From the NCBI RefSeq assembly GCF_016599145.1, contig NZ_JAENKO010000002.1:1-64000 (forward strand): a stretch of 64,000 bases of DNA, read 5' to 3'. Made by a program: the position numbers and the translations under genes. Within the stretch, counting starts at the first letter, position 1, and every line of letters begins with the position of its first letter. The notes under the pieces were generated by a model. It worked only from the letters and a program-made list of their open reading frames with translations, was not told the origin of the DNA and made no database searches. Below, piece by piece: positions 37,001 to 47,071 of the stretch. The stretch comes from Tomitella cavernea. Lineage in GTDB: Bacteria > Actinomycetota > Actinomycetes > Mycobacteriales > Mycobacteriaceae.

Positions 37001-37894
37001 CTACAGTCCCCGTGCCAGAAGCACCGCACCGCGCAGAGGCGCGTCCCCGTCCGTGCAGAGGATCCGGGCACCGGAGGCCGCACCGACCGCCCGGTCGAAC
37101 TCCCACCCCGCGCGCGGGACCGCGATCACCGCGTCCGGGGCCACGCCGCCGTTGAGTCCCGCCAGCCCGCGGAGCAGGCCGGCAACGTCGTGGAGTTCGG
37201 TCGCGCCCGCGCGCCCCAGTACGACGCCCGCACCGTGCACGGCGCGCCGGTGCTCCGGCGGCCGATCCTGATCCCCGCCGGGAATCCGGCGCCCGCCCGC
37301 GACGGGGCCGCGCTGCGGCGGCCGGTCCACTACGGACGAGACCGTACAGTCCGGCCACTGCTCGACGACCCCCACCGTGCCGCCCGGCCGGATCTGCCCC
37401 TCGGCCTCCGCGGCGGCGACCGCCGCCCACGTCGACCCCACCGTGAGGACATCGTCCGCCAACGCGGCCGCCGCGCGCTCGACGACGCCACGGCGGATTG
37501 TTCCCCACTGGGCCGGAAGCACCAGCACGATCCGCGCGGGCACGCACCGCCTGCCGTCCCGCGCGGCGCCCCCGGCCCGGCCGGGAACGTCGGCATCGAC
37601 GGAGACTGCCGACAGCACGTGCAGCAGCAGGCCACGGAACAGTTCCACGGTCCGGAACAGGGCGTCGCCGAGGGCCGTGTACTCCTCGTCCAACGCCGAC
37701 GGAAGGGCCGACTCGTAGGCACCCAGATCCGTCCCGGAACGCCGGGCGGCCTCGTCCCCGTACGCAAGCCCCTCCCGCGTGCGCAGCACCGCCGCCCGCT
37801 GCCGGGTGACACCCCCATCGGCCCATGCGCGCACAGTGATGGGCCCGATGTCCACCACCGCCGTCCCCCGCTCGCGTCCTCCCGAATCCGCCAT
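37001..37894 (-). CDS. type VII secretion-associated protein (Rv3446c-like)
   Basis: This 297-residue protein has an actin/Hsp70-like opening (TAVVDIGPITVRAWADGG, a phosphate-loop strand), a central VLVLPAQWGTIRR and a late VIAVPRAGWEF, the pattern of the ESX-4-associated Rv3446c family. It lies between rplM and truA exactly where ESX-4 genes sit in M. tuberculosis, but no EccB, EccC, EccD, MycP or Esx genes accompany it. Rv3446c is longer (about 400 residues), so a C-terminal domain is missing or reduced. The ATG has GAGGGGGAG just upstream. No membrane helix is seen. Confidence 0.65.
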   Translation of the reverse strand: MADSGGRERGTAVVDIGPITVRAWADGGVTRQRAAVLRTREGLAYGDEAARRSGTDLGAYESALPSALDEEYTALGDALFRTVELFRGLLLHVLSAVSVDADVPGRAGGAARDGRRCVPARIVLVLPAQWGTIRRGVVERAAAALADDVLTVGSTWAAVAAAEAEGQIRPGGTVGVVEQWPDCTVSSVVDRPPQRGPVAGGRRIPGGDQDRPPEHRRAVHGAGVVLGRAGATELHDVAGLLRGLAGLNGGVAPDAVIAVPRAGWEFDRAVGAASGARILCTDGDAPLRGAVLLARGL

Positions 37895-37967
37895 CGTCTC
37901 CCCCTCATCAGCCGCCCCACCGAAGGCCACCGGCGGCGGCCTTCCCGCCGCCGGCCCGCGCGCCGGA

Positions 37968-38876
37968 TCAGCCGCCGCAGCAGCCGCCCGGCGCGGCGAC
38001 CCCGTCCCCGGCTTCCACGGGGCCGCGCTTGTCCATCGTTCTGCGATTGCGTGCCGCGAGCGCGTCGTCCGGCGGATAGTCCACGCCGGCCAGACTCAGC
38101 CCCTTCGCGGGCGCCACCGGCACCGCGCTGGAACGCTCCCGCTCCGCCAGCAGGTCCGTCATCCACTGCGGCGCGCGCCGTCCCTGACCCACTGTGAGTG
38201 CTGCGCCGACGAGGCTGCGCACCATCGACCAGCAGAACGCGTCCGCACTCACCTGCGCCACAAGGACGCCTTCGCCATCCTCAGCCCATTCGAAACGTTG
38301 CAGCTCACGGACGGTCGTCGCGCCGTCCCGGCGCCGGCAGTACGCGGCGAAGTCGTGCAGCCCCACCAGCGCGGCCGAAGCCTGCCGCATCGCCTCCAGG
38401 TCGACGGGGCCACGCCACACGGCCGTGTCGCGGGCCCGCACCGGATCCGCGCCCGATTCCGCCGCCGTCACCCGGTATGCGTAGTGCCGGCGCAGGGCCG
38501 AGAACCGCGCATCGAAGTCCGCGGGCACCCGGGTGAACGCGCGTATGCGGACGTCCTGCGGCAGCAGCCGGGCGAACCGGCGCACCAGCCGCGACGGCTC
38601 GTCGGGTACCGCGTCCGTCGCCAGATCCAGGTGCGCCACCTGCGCCGCCGCGTGCACCCCGGCGTCCGTCCGGCCCGCCACGGTCAGGTGGGCGGGCGTG
38701 CGCAGCACAGTCGCGAGCGCATCCTCCAGAACGCCGCACACCGTCCGCAACCCGGGCTGCTTGGCCCACCCGGAGAAGTCCGTGCCGTCGTAGGCGATGT
38801 CGAGACGCAGACGGGTGAGCCCGCCGCCGCTGTCCGCGGCGACGGGCTCACCCGCGCGATGAAAGGAATCCTCCAC
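37968..38876 (-). CDS. truA: tRNA pseudouridine(38-40) synthase TruA
   Basis: TruA isomerises uridines 38-40 of tRNA anticodon stems. The catalytic Asp is in [25 protein letters not shown] near the start and [12 protein letters not shown] in the C-terminal half are further family motifs. The protein has 302 residues and ends in an unusual GGCCGG with two adjacent Cys. The GTG at 38876 lies 6 nt after the rplQ stop and has no clear ribosome-binding site, so a slightly different start is possible. Confidence 0.93.
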   Translation of the reverse strand: MEDSFHRAGEPVAADSGGGLTRLRLDIAYDGTDFSGWAKQPGLRTVCGVLEDALATVLRTPAHLTVAGRTDAGVHAAAQVAHLDLATDAVPDEPSRLVRRFARLLPQDVRIRAFTRVPADFDARFSALRRHYAYRVTAAESGADPVRARDTAVWRGPVDLEAMRQASAALVGLHDFAAYCRRRDGATTVRELQRFEWAEDGEGVLVAQVSADAFCWSMVRSLVGAALTVGQGRRAPQWMTDLLAERERSSAVPVAPAKGLSLAGVDYPPDDALAARNRRTMDKRGPVEAGDGVAAPGGCCGG

Positions 38877-38882
38877 GGGGGA

Positions 38883-39440
38883 CTAGTCCTTGTCTGCGGC
38901 CTTGTCGTCCTCGGCATCGGTCGCGTCGGCTGCGGTGGCGGTGGTCTCCTCGATCCCCTCCACCACCTCTTCGGCGTTCTCGACCTCTGCTTCGGACGCC
39001 TCGTCGGCGACCTGGGCGACCGGGTTCTCCTGGGCCTGCGAGGCCGCGACGCGACGCGCACGGTCCGCCTCGGTGGACACCGTCTGCTCACGCACCAGCT
39101 CGATGATCGCCATCGGAGCGTTGTCGCCCTTGCGCGGCAGTGTCTTGATGATGCGGGTATACCCGCCGTCCCGCTCCGAGAAGTGCGGTCCGATGTCGGC
39201 GAACAGGTGGTGGACGACGTCCTTGTCGGTGATGTTCTTCATCACGTCGCGTCGGTCTGCCAGTGTGCCGGCCTTGGCCTTCGTGATCAGCTTCTCCGCG
39301 TACGGACGCAGCCTCTTGGCCTTCGACTCGGTGGTGGTGATCCGACCGTGTTCGAAGAGCGCAGTGGCCAGGTTGGCCAGGATGGCCTTCTGGTGCGAAG
39401 CCGACCCGCCGAGGCGGGCACCCTTGGTGGGCTTGGGCAT
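38883..39440 (-). CDS. rplQ: 50S ribosomal protein L17 with acidic C-terminal tail
   Basis: The first 125 residues are a normal L17 ([59 protein letters not shown]). About 55 residues of Glu/Ala/Asp-rich tail follow, ending DDKAADKD. Acidic tails on L17 occur in actinobacteria but this one is long. The ATG at 39440 with AAGGAG 7 nt upstream is the start. It lies 57 nt downstream of rpoA. Confidence 0.95.
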   Translation of the reverse strand: MPKPTKGARLGGSASHQKAILANLATALFEHGRITTTESKAKRLRPYAEKLITKAKAGTLADRRDVMKNITDKDVVHHLFADIGPHFSERDGGYTRIIKTLPRKGDNAPMAIIELVREQTVSTEADRARRVAASQAQENPVAQVADEASEAEVENAEEVVEGIEETTATAADATDAEDDKAADKD

Positions 39441-39497
39441 TGTAGTGCTCCTTGTAGGCACCCGGGACGGCCTCTCCGGCGTTCCGAGTGAAGACGG

Positions 39498-40538
39498 TTA
39501 CAGCTGTTCGGTCTCGGCGAAGTCCTGATCATCGTCGTCCGTGTCCGTCCACGTGCCCGTCTCCGGGTCGTATCCGGCGATCGTGGACGGGTCGAACCCG
39601 GGAGGGCTGTCCTTGAGCGCCAGGCCGAGGGCGGCGAGCTTGACCTTGACCTCGTTGATCGACTTCTGTCCGAAGTTCCGGATGTCCAGCAGATCCGACT
39701 CGCTGCGCGCCACCAGGTCGCCCACGGTGTGGACGCCCTCGCGCTTGAAGCAGTTGTTCGAGCGGACCGCCAGCTCCAGCTCCTCGATCGGCATGGAGTA
39801 CGCCGCGATGTGGTCGGCCTCGACGGGCGACGGCCCGATCTCGATGCCTTCCGCCTCGACGTTGAGCTCCTGCGCCAATCCGAACAGCTCGACCAGCGTC
39901 TTGCCGGCCGACGCGATGGCATCACGCGGAGAGATCGAGCGCTTCGTCTCGACGTCCAGGATCAGCTTGTCGAAGTCGGTGCGCTGTTCCACGCGGGTGG
40001 CCTCGACCTTGTAGGTCACCTTGAGGACCGGCGAGTAGATGGAGTCGACCGGGATACGGCCGATCTCCGCGCCTGCGGCCTTGTTCTGGATCGCCTGGAC
40101 GTAGCCGCGGCCTCGCTCGACCACGAGCTCGATTTCGAGCTTGCCCTTCTCGTTCAGCGTTGCGATGTGCAGATCGGGATTGTGCACCACCACGCCGCTG
40201 GGCGGGACGATGTCGCCTGCGGTGACCACGCCGGGCCCCTGCATGCGGACGTACATCGTGACCGGCTCGTCCTCCTCGGAGCTCACTACGAGCCCCTTGA
40301 GATTGAGGATGATCTCGGTGACGTCCTCTTTCACACCCGGGATCGTGGTGAACTCGTGGAGCACACCCTCGATCCGAATGCTGGTGACCGCCGCGCCCGG
40401 GATGGACGACAGCAGCGTGCGCCGAAGCGAGTTGCCGAGCGTGTAGCCGAATCCCGGCTCCAGCGGCTCGATCACGAACTTCGAGCGGTTATCCGCGATG
40501 ACCTCTTCGGTCAGCACGGGTCGCTGCGAGATGAGCAT
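39498..40538 (-). CDS. rpoA: DNA-directed RNA polymerase subunit alpha
   Basis: The 346-residue alpha subunit starts [12 protein letters not shown]. The N-terminal assembly domain has [22 protein letters not shown] and the C-terminal domain has [23 protein letters not shown] for UP-element and activator contact. Two ATGs are six bases apart; GGAGG is 1 nt from the first and 7 nt from the second, so 40538 is the real start. A 231-bp structured gap separates it from rpsD. Confidence 0.97.
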   Translation of the reverse strand: MLISQRPVLTEEVIADNRSKFVIEPLEPGFGYTLGNSLRRTLLSSIPGAAVTSIRIEGVLHEFTTIPGVKEDVTEIILNLKGLVVSSEEDEPVTMYVRMQGPGVVTAGDIVPPSGVVVHNPDLHIATLNEKGKLEIELVVERGRGYVQAIQNKAAGAEIGRIPVDSIYSPVLKVTYKVEATRVEQRTDFDKLILDVETKRSISPRDAIASAGKTLVELFGLAQELNVEAEGIEIGPSPVEADHIAAYSMPIEELELAVRSNNCFKREGVHTVGDLVARSESDLLDIRNFGQKSINEVKVKLAALGLALKDSPPGFDPSTIAGYDPETGTWTDTDDDDQDFAETEQL

Positions 40539-40769
40539 TGACATTCCTCCTGTACGGACGTCCGCTATTTGACGTCCACCTGACACCTCCACCGGCCGTG
40601 GGCCGGCACCGCCGCCGCAGCGGCGACACCGAACGCCCGTCGCCCGTGGACGACTCCGTCCCGGACACTGCCGCCCAGGACGGACGGACCCCGAGACCTT
40701 CGGGGAAGTCCCGAACGCTGTCCGGGACAGCGCCCCCGCGCGGCGTCGGCCGCACGGGGGACGCATGAT
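40539..40769 (-). promoter_or_regulatory. structured rpsD-rpoA intergenic region
   Basis: A 10-bp perfect stem (40658-40667 with 40719-40728) encloses a smaller 6-bp hairpin (40689-40705). This is unusually structured for a gap inside the alpha operon. It could be a leader for S4 feedback control, a processing site or a new promoter for rpoA-rplQ; nothing in the sequence decides between these. Confidence 0.4.
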
Positions 40770-41375
40770 CTACTTCGAGTAGTACTCGACGATGAGCTGC
40801 TCCTGCAGCGGCACGTCGATCTGCGCGCGCTCCGGCAGCTGGTGCACGAGCACCCGCATGCGCGGGCCGACGACCTGCAGCCAGCCGGGGACGTTACGCT
40901 CGCCCTGGGTCTCCCGCGCCACCTGGAACGGCAGCGTGCTCATCGACTTCTCCTTGATGTCGATGATGTCGTACTGCGACACGCGGTAGCTGGGAATGTC
41001 GACCTTCTTGCCGTTGACCAGGAAGTGGCCGTGGCTGACGAGCTGACGTGCCTGACGGCGCGTGCGCGCGAGGCCGGCGCGGTAGACGACGTTGTCGAGA
41101 CGCGACTCGAGCAGGATCAGCAGGATCTCACCGGTCTTGCCGGGACGCGACGCGGCCTCCTCGTAGTAGCGGCGGAACTGCTTCTCCATCACGCCGTAGC
41201 TGAAGCGCGCCTTCTGCTTCTCCTGCAGCTGCAGGAGGTACTCGCTCTCCTTGATCCGCGCGCGGCCATGCTGGCCGGGCGGGTAGGGGCGACGCTCGAA
41301 CGCCTGGTCTCCTCCGACGAGATCGACACGCAGACGTCGCGACTTGCGGGTGACCGGTCCGGTATAACGAGCCAT
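40770..41375 (-). CDS. rpsD: 30S ribosomal protein S4
   Basis: This 201-residue S4 nucleates assembly of the 16S 5' domain and represses its own operon in some bacteria. It starts MARYTGPVTRKSRRLRVDL and has the S4 RNA-binding domain with RLDNVVYRAGLARTRRQARQLV and HGHFLVNGKKVDIPSYRV. No zinc Cys knuckle is present, as in other actinobacterial S4 proteins. It follows rpsK by 33 nt. Confidence 0.97.
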   Translation of the reverse strand: MARYTGPVTRKSRRLRVDLVGGDQAFERRPYPPGQHGRARIKESEYLLQLQEKQKARFSYGVMEKQFRRYYEEAASRPGKTGEILLILLESRLDNVVYRAGLARTRRQARQLVSHGHFLVNGKKVDIPSYRVSQYDIIDIKEKSMSTLPFQVARETQGERNVPGWLQVVGPRMRVLVHQLPERAQIDVPLQEQLIVEYYSK

Positions 41376-41408
41376 GAACCTTTAGCCTCCTATCCTTTCC
41401 AGTTCCCG

Positions 41409-41816
41409 CTAGACCCGGCGCCGCTTGGGCGGACGGCAGCCGTTGTGCGGCTGAGGGGTGACATCAGAGATTGTGCCGACCTCGAGACCGGCGGCCTGCA
41501 GCGAGCGGATCGCCGTCTCGCGGCCCGAGCCCGGCCCCTTGACGAAGACGTCGACCTTCTTCATGCCGTGCTCCTGCGCCTTGCGCGCGGCGTTCTCGGC
41601 CGCCAGCTGCGCGGCGAACGGGGTCGACTTGCGCGAACCCTTGAAGCCGACATGGCCGGACGAAGCCCAGGAGACGACGTTGCCGGCGGGATCGGTGATC
41701 GAGACGATCGTGTTGCTGAACGTGCTCTTGATGTGTGCGGCGCCGAGCGGGATATTCTTCTTGTCCCTGCGTCGGGTGCCCTTCTTGGGGCCGGTGCCGC
41801 GTGACTTCGGTGGCAT
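41409..41816 (-). CDS. rpsK: 30S ribosomal protein S11
   Basis: This is a 135-residue platform protein. [32 protein letters not shown] and [16 protein letters not shown] are S11 signatures, and the basic end [18 protein letters not shown] is complete. It lies 3 nt after the rpsM stop. Confidence 0.97.
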   Translation of the reverse strand: MPPKSRGTGPKKGTRRRDKKNIPLGAAHIKSTFSNTIVSITDPAGNVVSWASSGHVGFKGSRKSTPFAAQLAAENAARKAQEHGMKKVDVFVKGPGSGRETAIRSLQAAGLEVGTISDVTPQPHNGCRPPKRRRV

Positions 41817-41819
41817 TGC

Positions 41820-42194
<375 letters not shown>

Positions 42195-42368
42195 GTGGCA
42201 GATCCTGTTCTCGGTGTTCGGAGGTCTTCTCCCAGCCCGTCCCCGTTATCGATGGGGCCCCGGCCTCCGTGCCGGGGGTGGACCGCGCCCTCGAGGGGCA
42301 CGGCTGGTTCTGGGAGGCTGTCATGTCGCTCGGCAAGCCGATCGCAATTGTGCGTTGGCCGGCGCTGC

Positions 42369-42482
42369 CTAACCCTGGCGCTGCTTGTGCCGCGGGTTGT
42401 CGCAGATCACCATGACCCGCCCGTGACGGCGGATCACCTTGCACTTCTCGCAGATCTTCTTGACGCTCGGTTGCACCTTCAC
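42369..42482 (-). CDS. rpmJ: 50S ribosomal protein L36
   Basis: A 37-codon gene, read from the GTG at 42482 to a TAG. The peptide [19 protein letters not shown] continues to [11 protein letters not shown] and keeps three Cys and one His, the zinc-binding (C+) form. Its place between infA and rpsM is the usual one. AGGAG lies 11 nt before the start. Confidence 0.96.
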   Translation of the reverse strand: MKVQPSVKKICEKCKVIRRHGRVMVICDNPRHKQRQG

Positions 42483-42574
42483 GTCTGTCGAATCTCCTGA
42501 AGATCACTCCACGCCGCCGCCATCGGCGCCGCGGAATCGTAGTCCTCCCGACCGGGACCGGCCGGAAAGGGTTC

Positions 42575-42796
42575 TCACCTGTACCGGAAAACGATCCGAC
42601 CGCGGGAGAGGTCGTACGGCGACAACTCCACCACCACCCGATCCTCGGGGAGGATCCTGATGTAGTGCTGCCGCATCTTGCCACTGATGTGGGCAAGGAC
42701 CTTGTGTCCGTTCTCCAGCTCAACGCGGAACATTGCGTTGGGCAGGGGTTCGATCACACGCCCCTCGACCTCGATGGCACCGTCCTTCTTGGCCAT
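42575..42796 (-). CDS. infA: translation initiation factor IF-1
   Basis: This is a 73-residue OB-fold protein that blocks the A site during initiation. It starts [20 protein letters not shown] and contains [19 protein letters not shown] and the ending GRIVFRYR. The ATG at 42796 gives the normal length; an upstream in-frame start would add 13 unconserved residues. It is the first gene of the infA-rpmJ-rpsM transcript. Confidence 0.97.
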   Translation of the reverse strand: MAKKDGAIEVEGRVIEPLPNAMFRVELENGHKVLAHISGKMRQHYIRILPEDRVVVELSPYDLSRGRIVFRYR

Positions 42797-43059
42797 GTCC
42801 TCCGCGATCCTGGCGTCGACCGACCGCCCGGGCACGCCCGGGCGACCAGGAATCGATCGCCTACTCGTCCTCCTAAGGGATGATGCTCACTACAGGCCTG
42901 CTCGCTACAGGCCCGCGCGTCCAGCCGCCCGACACGGGCAGCCCCGTCCGCCTTCAGACGGCACGGAACGCGCGCGCAGCACGCACCAATCGACCAGGGT
43001 ACACGCCCGCGCCCACGCAGCGAAAACCCGCCCGCACCGCACGACAAGGATCACCGACC

Positions 43060-43575
43060 ATGGCCGCAGCACCGCATCAGTGGTTCGACAGTTTCGGCGA
43101 CCTCGCCACCTGGTTCGGATCGATCGGAACCGTCGCGGCGTTCGGCGTCGGATTCTGGCAGATCCACCGCGAACGCAAGCATCGTCTCCTGCGCGAGATG
43201 GGCGAACGCATGCGCGCGCGCCGCGCCCACGCCGATCAGGTGAGCGCGTGGATCGCGGACGCCCAGCTCGTCGTCGCGAACCGTTCCGGCCACCCCGTCC
43301 ACGACGTCGAGGTGGTGCCGGCCGACGCCCGCACCACGGGGGAAGAACCCGACCGGCTCGATGCGCCGCCCATCAGGATCAGATTCGTGCTGCCCGGCGA
43401 GCACCGGCAATCCGTCCGGCAACCCGAGCACATCTCCGCTCTGCCCGCGATCACGTTCACCGATGCGCGCGGCGACCGCTGGCACCGCGCGCCGGGGAGC
43501 CCGCCGGCCCTTGTCGGCGCGCACGGGCACACCGGCCCGGACCGTACTGTCCCCTCCGACGACGGCATGGACTAA
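43060..43575 (+). CDS. small single-pass membrane protein of unknown function
   Basis: This 171-residue protein starts MAAAPHQWFDSFGDLATW. One hydrophobic segment spans about 10-30 and a basic helix (HRERKHRLLREMGERMRARRA) follows at once. The rest is a soluble beta-rich domain with VANRSGHPVHDVEVV, resembling immunoglobulin-like domains of hypothetical actinobacterial proteins. AAGGA 9 nt upstream supports the ATG. With dtd it forms a plus-strand island between two minus-strand ribosomal clusters. Confidence 0.7.
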   Translation: MAAAPHQWFDSFGDLATWFGSIGTVAAFGVGFWQIHRERKHRLLREMGERMRARRAHADQVSAWIADAQLVVANRSGHPVHDVEVVPADARTTGEEPDRLDAPPIRIRFVLPGEHRQSVRQPEHISALPAITFTDARGDRWHRAPGSPPALVGAHGHTGPDRTVPSDDGMD

Positions 43576-43629
43576 AGGGAGCCCGGAGGCCGTGAGAGCG
43601 GCCGGAGGCTGATCTGATCGAATGGCCGT

Positions 43630-44097
43630 ATGCGGGCGGTCGTTCAGAGGGTCACGTGGGCACGGGTGCAGGTCGACGGTGGCACCGTCGGCGAGATCCT
43701 CGGCGACGGTGCCTTCGGCCCGGGCGCGGCCCCGCCCGGCGTCCGGCAGGGCTTGCTCGTGCTCGTCGGAGCGACGCACTCCGACGACGACGCGACCGCG
43801 CATGCGCTGGCGGCGAAGATCTGGCGACTCCGCATCCTCGACGGAGAGGCTTCGGCCTCCGACATCGGCGCCCCGGTCCTCGTCGTCAGCCAGTTCACCC
43901 TGTACGGCGACGCGCGCAAAGGCCGGCGTCCGTCGTGGAACCAGGCGGCCCCGGGAGCCGTGGCCGAACCTCTCGTAGAGACGCTGGCCGGCGCACTGCG
44001 CGAACTCGGCGCCCACGTCGAGTCCGGCCGTTTCGGCGCTCACATGCACGTCTCGTCCACCAACGACGGCCCGGTGACGATCCTGCTGGAGAACTGA
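43630..44097 (+). CDS. dtd: D-aminoacyl-tRNA deacylase
   Basis: DTD removes D-amino acids and glycine wrongly attached to tRNA. The 155-residue protein starts [17 protein letters not shown] and has the two active-site motifs SQFTLYG (87-93) and NDGPVT near the end. A GAAGATCW-type insertion seen in some families is absent. It has no clear ribosome-binding site; the ATG is placed by the family N-terminus. In M. tuberculosis dtd (Rv1897c) is elsewhere, so this position is lineage-specific. Confidence 0.93.
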   Translation: MRAVVQRVTWARVQVDGGTVGEILGDGAFGPGAAPPGVRQGLLVLVGATHSDDDATAHALAAKIWRLRILDGEASASDIGAPVLVVSQFTLYGDARKGRRPSWNQAAPGAVAEPLVETLAGALRELGAHVESGRFGAHMHVSSTNDGPVTILLEN

Positions 44098-44157
44098 ACC
44101 CGCCCCCACAGAACTGTGGGGCCGGGCGTCAAGGTCGGGACGGTCAGGGTCGGGGCG

Positions 44158-44952
44158 TCAGGGTCGGAGTGTGAGGATGCGCGGCCCGTCGGGAGTCACC
44201 GCAACGGTGTGCTCCCAGTGCGAAGCCTTGGTCCCGTCGTCGGTGATCACCGTCCACCCGTCCTCGAGCACGGTGGTCTGGTCCGTGCCCAGAGTGAGCA
44301 TCGGTTCGATGGCGAGCACGGACCCGGCCACCAGACGCGGACCCTTCCCTGGGGCGCCTTCGTTGGCCAGGAACGGGTCCATGTGCATCTCTCGGCCGAT
44401 GCCGTGGCCCCCGTAGCCGTCGACGATGCCGTAGCTCCGCCCGTGTGCCCGCCCCGCCGCGTGCGTCCCGTTCTCGATCGCATGGGACACGTCCGTCAGC
44501 CTGTTCCCGGGAAGCATCGCCGCGATCCCCGCCGAGAGCGACTTCTCGGTCGCACCGTTGAGCTCCTGCTCCGCCGGGGTGATCGCGCCCACCGCGAAGG
44601 TCCACGCCGAGTCGCCGTGCCATCCGTCCAGGATTGCGCCGCAGTCGATGGAGAGCAGGTCTCCCTCGGCGAGCACGTCGTCAGCACGCGGGATGCCGTG
44701 CACCACCACGTTGTTGCGCGACGCACAGATGGAGCCGGTGAACCCGTGGTAGCCGAGGAAAGAGGGCACCGCTCCCGCGGACCGGATGGATTCCTCGGCC
44801 ACGCGGTCGAGGTCCAGGGTGCTGGCCCCCGGCTTCGCGGCGTCCCGGACGGCCACGAGGGTCCTCCCGACGACCGCGCCCGCCGCGGCCATGGCGTCGA
44901 GCTCCCCGTTCGTGCGGAAAGGCACCGTTCTGCGACGTCGCATGAACCCCAC
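44158..44952 (-). CDS. map: methionine aminopeptidase
   Basis: Map removes initiator Met from new proteins. The five metal ligands are visible: Asp in LSIDCGA and in HGDSAWTF, His in [10 protein letters not shown], Glu in AIEPML and in WEHTVAV. The 264-residue protein is a type I enzyme without the SH3-binding linker extension. A GTG at 44952, just after the adk stop, and an ATG at 44943 are both possible starts. It is the last gene of secY-adk-map. Confidence 0.95.
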   Translation of the reverse strand: MGFMRRRRTVPFRTNGELDAMAAAGAVVGRTLVAVRDAAKPGASTLDLDRVAEESIRSAGAVPSFLGYHGFTGSICASRNNVVVHGIPRADDVLAEGDLLSIDCGAILDGWHGDSAWTFAVGAITPAEQELNGATEKSLSAGIAAMLPGNRLTDVSHAIENGTHAAGRAHGRSYGIVDGYGGHGIGREMHMDPFLANEGAPGKGPRLVAGSVLAIEPMLTLGTDQTTVLEDGWTVITDDGTKASHWEHTVAVTPDGPRILTLRP

Positions 44953-44954
44953 CG

Positions 44955-45500
44955 CTACTTGCCCAGCGCTGCCATGGCCCGCGCGTTGATCTCCTCGATC
45001 TCGCCCACCGCGTCGACGCTGACCTCGATGGTCCGGTAATGGTCCAGCAGCGGGGCCGTCTCCGCCCGGTACACCCGCAGTCGGTTCCGGATCACGTCCT
45101 CTTTGTCGTCGTCGCGGCCGCGCGCCAGCATCCGCTCCACCACGACGTCCTCGTCGACGACGAACTCCACGACCGCGTCAAGCGTGGTGCCCAGCCGGCC
45201 CAGGATCCCTTCAAGCGCCTCCGCCTGGTCCACCGTGCGGGGGAAGCCGTCGAGCAGGAACCCCTGCTGCGCGTCCGCCTCGGACAAGCGCGCCTCCACC
45301 ATGCGGTTCGTCAGCTCGCTGGGCACGAGCTCACCGGCGTCGAGGTACCGCTTGGCTTCGACGCCGAGCTCCGTGCCCTCGCCGATGTTCGCACGGAACA
45401 GGTCCCCCGTGGAGATGTGCGGAACACCGAGCTTGTCGGAAAGGATGGCCGCCTGGGTGCCCTTACCCGCGCCGGGGGGACCGAGTAGAACAATTCTCAT
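44955..45500 (-). CDS. adk: adenylate kinase
   Basis: Adk interconverts ATP, AMP and ADP. The 181-residue protein has the P-loop GPPGAGKGT (7-15), AMP-binding [10 protein letters not shown] and LDGFPRT, and [12 protein letters not shown]. It is the short form without the LID insertion, usual for actinobacteria. The start overlaps the secY stop as ATGA. Confidence 0.97.
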   Translation of the reverse strand: MRIVLLGPPGAGKGTQAAILSDKLGVPHISTGDLFRANIGEGTELGVEAKRYLDAGELVPSELTNRMVEARLSEADAQQGFLLDGFPRTVDQAEALEGILGRLGTTLDAVVEFVVDEDVVVERMLARGRDDDKEDVIRNRLRVYRAETAPLLDHYRTIEVSVDAVGEIEEINARAMAALGK

Positions 45501-46804
45501 CGAAGGAACCCTTCATAGTTTCGCTGCAACAGCTGGCTTTCGATCTGCTTCGCGGTGTCGAGTGCGACCACGACAATGATGAGGATCGACGTACCGCCGA
45601 ACGCCATGCTCGCCGTCGCCGCCGCACCCAGGAAGAAGTTCGGCAGCACCGTGATGATGCCCAGGTAGAGCGAGCCCACCAAGGTGATGCGCGTGAGCAC
45701 GTACTGCAGGTACTCCACCGTCGGCCGCCCCGGTCGGATGCCCGGAATGAACCCACCGTACTTCTTCATCTCGTCCGCCCGCTCCTCCGGATTGAACGTG
45801 ATGGCGACGTAGAAGTAGGTGAAGAAGATGATGAGCAGGAAGTAGATGATGATGTAGCCGGTGTCGGCCGGGTTGGACAGGTACTGGTTGATGATCTTGT
45901 TCCACCAGTGTTCCTCGGTGCCGTTGTTGCTCGTCAGCTGCGCCACGAGAGTGGGCAAGTAGAGCAGCGACGACGCGAAGATCACCGGGATGACGCCGGC
46001 CTGGTTGACCTTGAGCGGCAGGTACGTGGAGGTGCCGCCGTACATCCGTCGGCCCACCATCCTCTTGGCGTACTGTACGGGGATTCGACGCTGGCCCTGC
46101 TCGATGAACACGACGCCGGCGAGGATCGCCAGCACCGCGATCATGATCAGCGTGAACTTCAGCCCGCCCTGGTCCAGGATGGACTTGCCCATGGTGGGCA
46201 GACCCGCACCGATGCTGATGAAGATGAGCAGCGACATGCCGTTGCCCACGCCGCGCTCGGTGATGAGCTCGCCGAACCACATCAGAAGCACGCCGCCCGC
46301 GGCCATGACGAGCGTCGTCACCACGAGCCCGAAGATGCTCGAATCCGCCAGGATCGGCCGGTCGCAGCCGCGTAGCAGATTGCCGCTGTTGGCCAGCGCG
46401 ACGAAGCCGGTGGACTGCAGCAGAGCCAGTGCGATCGTGATGTACCGCGTGTACTGCGTCATCTTCGCCTGGCCGGACTGCCCTTCCTTGCGCAGTTCCT
46501 CGAACTTCGGGATGACGACAGTCAACAGTTGGACGATGATGCTCGCCGTGATGTACGGCATGATGCCGATTGCGAACACGGACAATTGCAGCAGTGCGCC
46601 GCCGGAGAACAGGTTGATGAGCGTGTACACGCCCGCCGAGTCGCCGCCGAGGGCGTCCGCGGAACACTCCTGGACCACCTTGAAGTCCACGCCGGGCGAC
46701 GGCATCATCGCGCCGAGCCGATACAACACGATCAGGCCGAGCGTGAACAGGATCTTCCGCCTCAGGTCCGGAGTCCTGAAGGCAGATCCGAAGGCCGAGA
46801 GCAA
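45497..46804 (-). CDS. secY: protein translocase subunit SecY
   Basis: This is the ten-helix pore of the Sec translocon, 435 residues. [60 protein letters not shown] and [12 protein letters not shown] are family signatures. The start is a TTG at 46804, with AGGAGG 4 nt upstream, giving [16 protein letters not shown], which matches the mycobacterial N-terminus; the open frame further upstream is not conserved. It is separated from rplO by 267 bp with a strong hairpin, so it may have its own promoter. Confidence 0.96.
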   Translation of the reverse strand: MLSAFGSAFRTPDLRRKILFTLGLIVLYRLGAMMPSPGVDFKVVQECSADALGGDSAGVYTLINLFSGGALLQLSVFAIGIMPYITASIIVQLLTVVIPKFEELRKEGQSGQAKMTQYTRYITIALALLQSTGFVALANSGNLLRGCDRPILADSSIFGLVVTTLVMAAGGVLLMWFGELITERGVGNGMSLLIFISIGAGLPTMGKSILDQGGLKFTLIMIAVLAILAGVVFIEQGQRRIPVQYAKRMVGRRMYGGTSTYLPLKVNQAGVIPVIFASSLLYLPTLVAQLTSNNGTEEHWWNKIINQYLSNPADTGYIIIYFLLIIFFTYFYVAITFNPEERADEMKKYGGFIPGIRPGRPTVEYLQYVLTRITLVGSLYLGIITVLPNFFLGAAATASMAFGGTSILIIVVVALDTAKQIESQLLQRNYEGFLR

Positions 46805-46955
46805 GTGTCCTCCTGGATGTGTGCTGACGGGGCGCCCGGGAAAGAACCCACCGACCCGCCCGCCCTCATCGGGCGGCGGCCCGGGCAATCCCCACCGGCG
46901 TGGTCCGGCCGACGCGCGGACGACGGTTGAACTCTAACAGTGGGTGCAGACAGCG

Positions 46956-46994
46956 ATGCCGCGGACGGGGCCCGCAAGGCCCCGTCCGCGGCAT
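46956..46994 (-). terminator. 17-bp perfect hairpin between rplO and secY
   Basis: A perfect 17-bp stem with a 5-nt loop lies 77 nt after rplO. No U-tract follows on the minus strand. It is either a U-less terminator ending the spc ribosomal genes or an attenuator that lowers secY expression. A TAGAGT hexamer just beyond it could serve as a secY promoter. Confidence 0.65.
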
Positions 46995-47071
46995 GCGCGC
47001 TGCTGCGACCGCGGCCGCGCCGGCCCTCCGAGGGGAGCCGGAACGCGACCGGGTCGCACGTTCCTCGTCCG

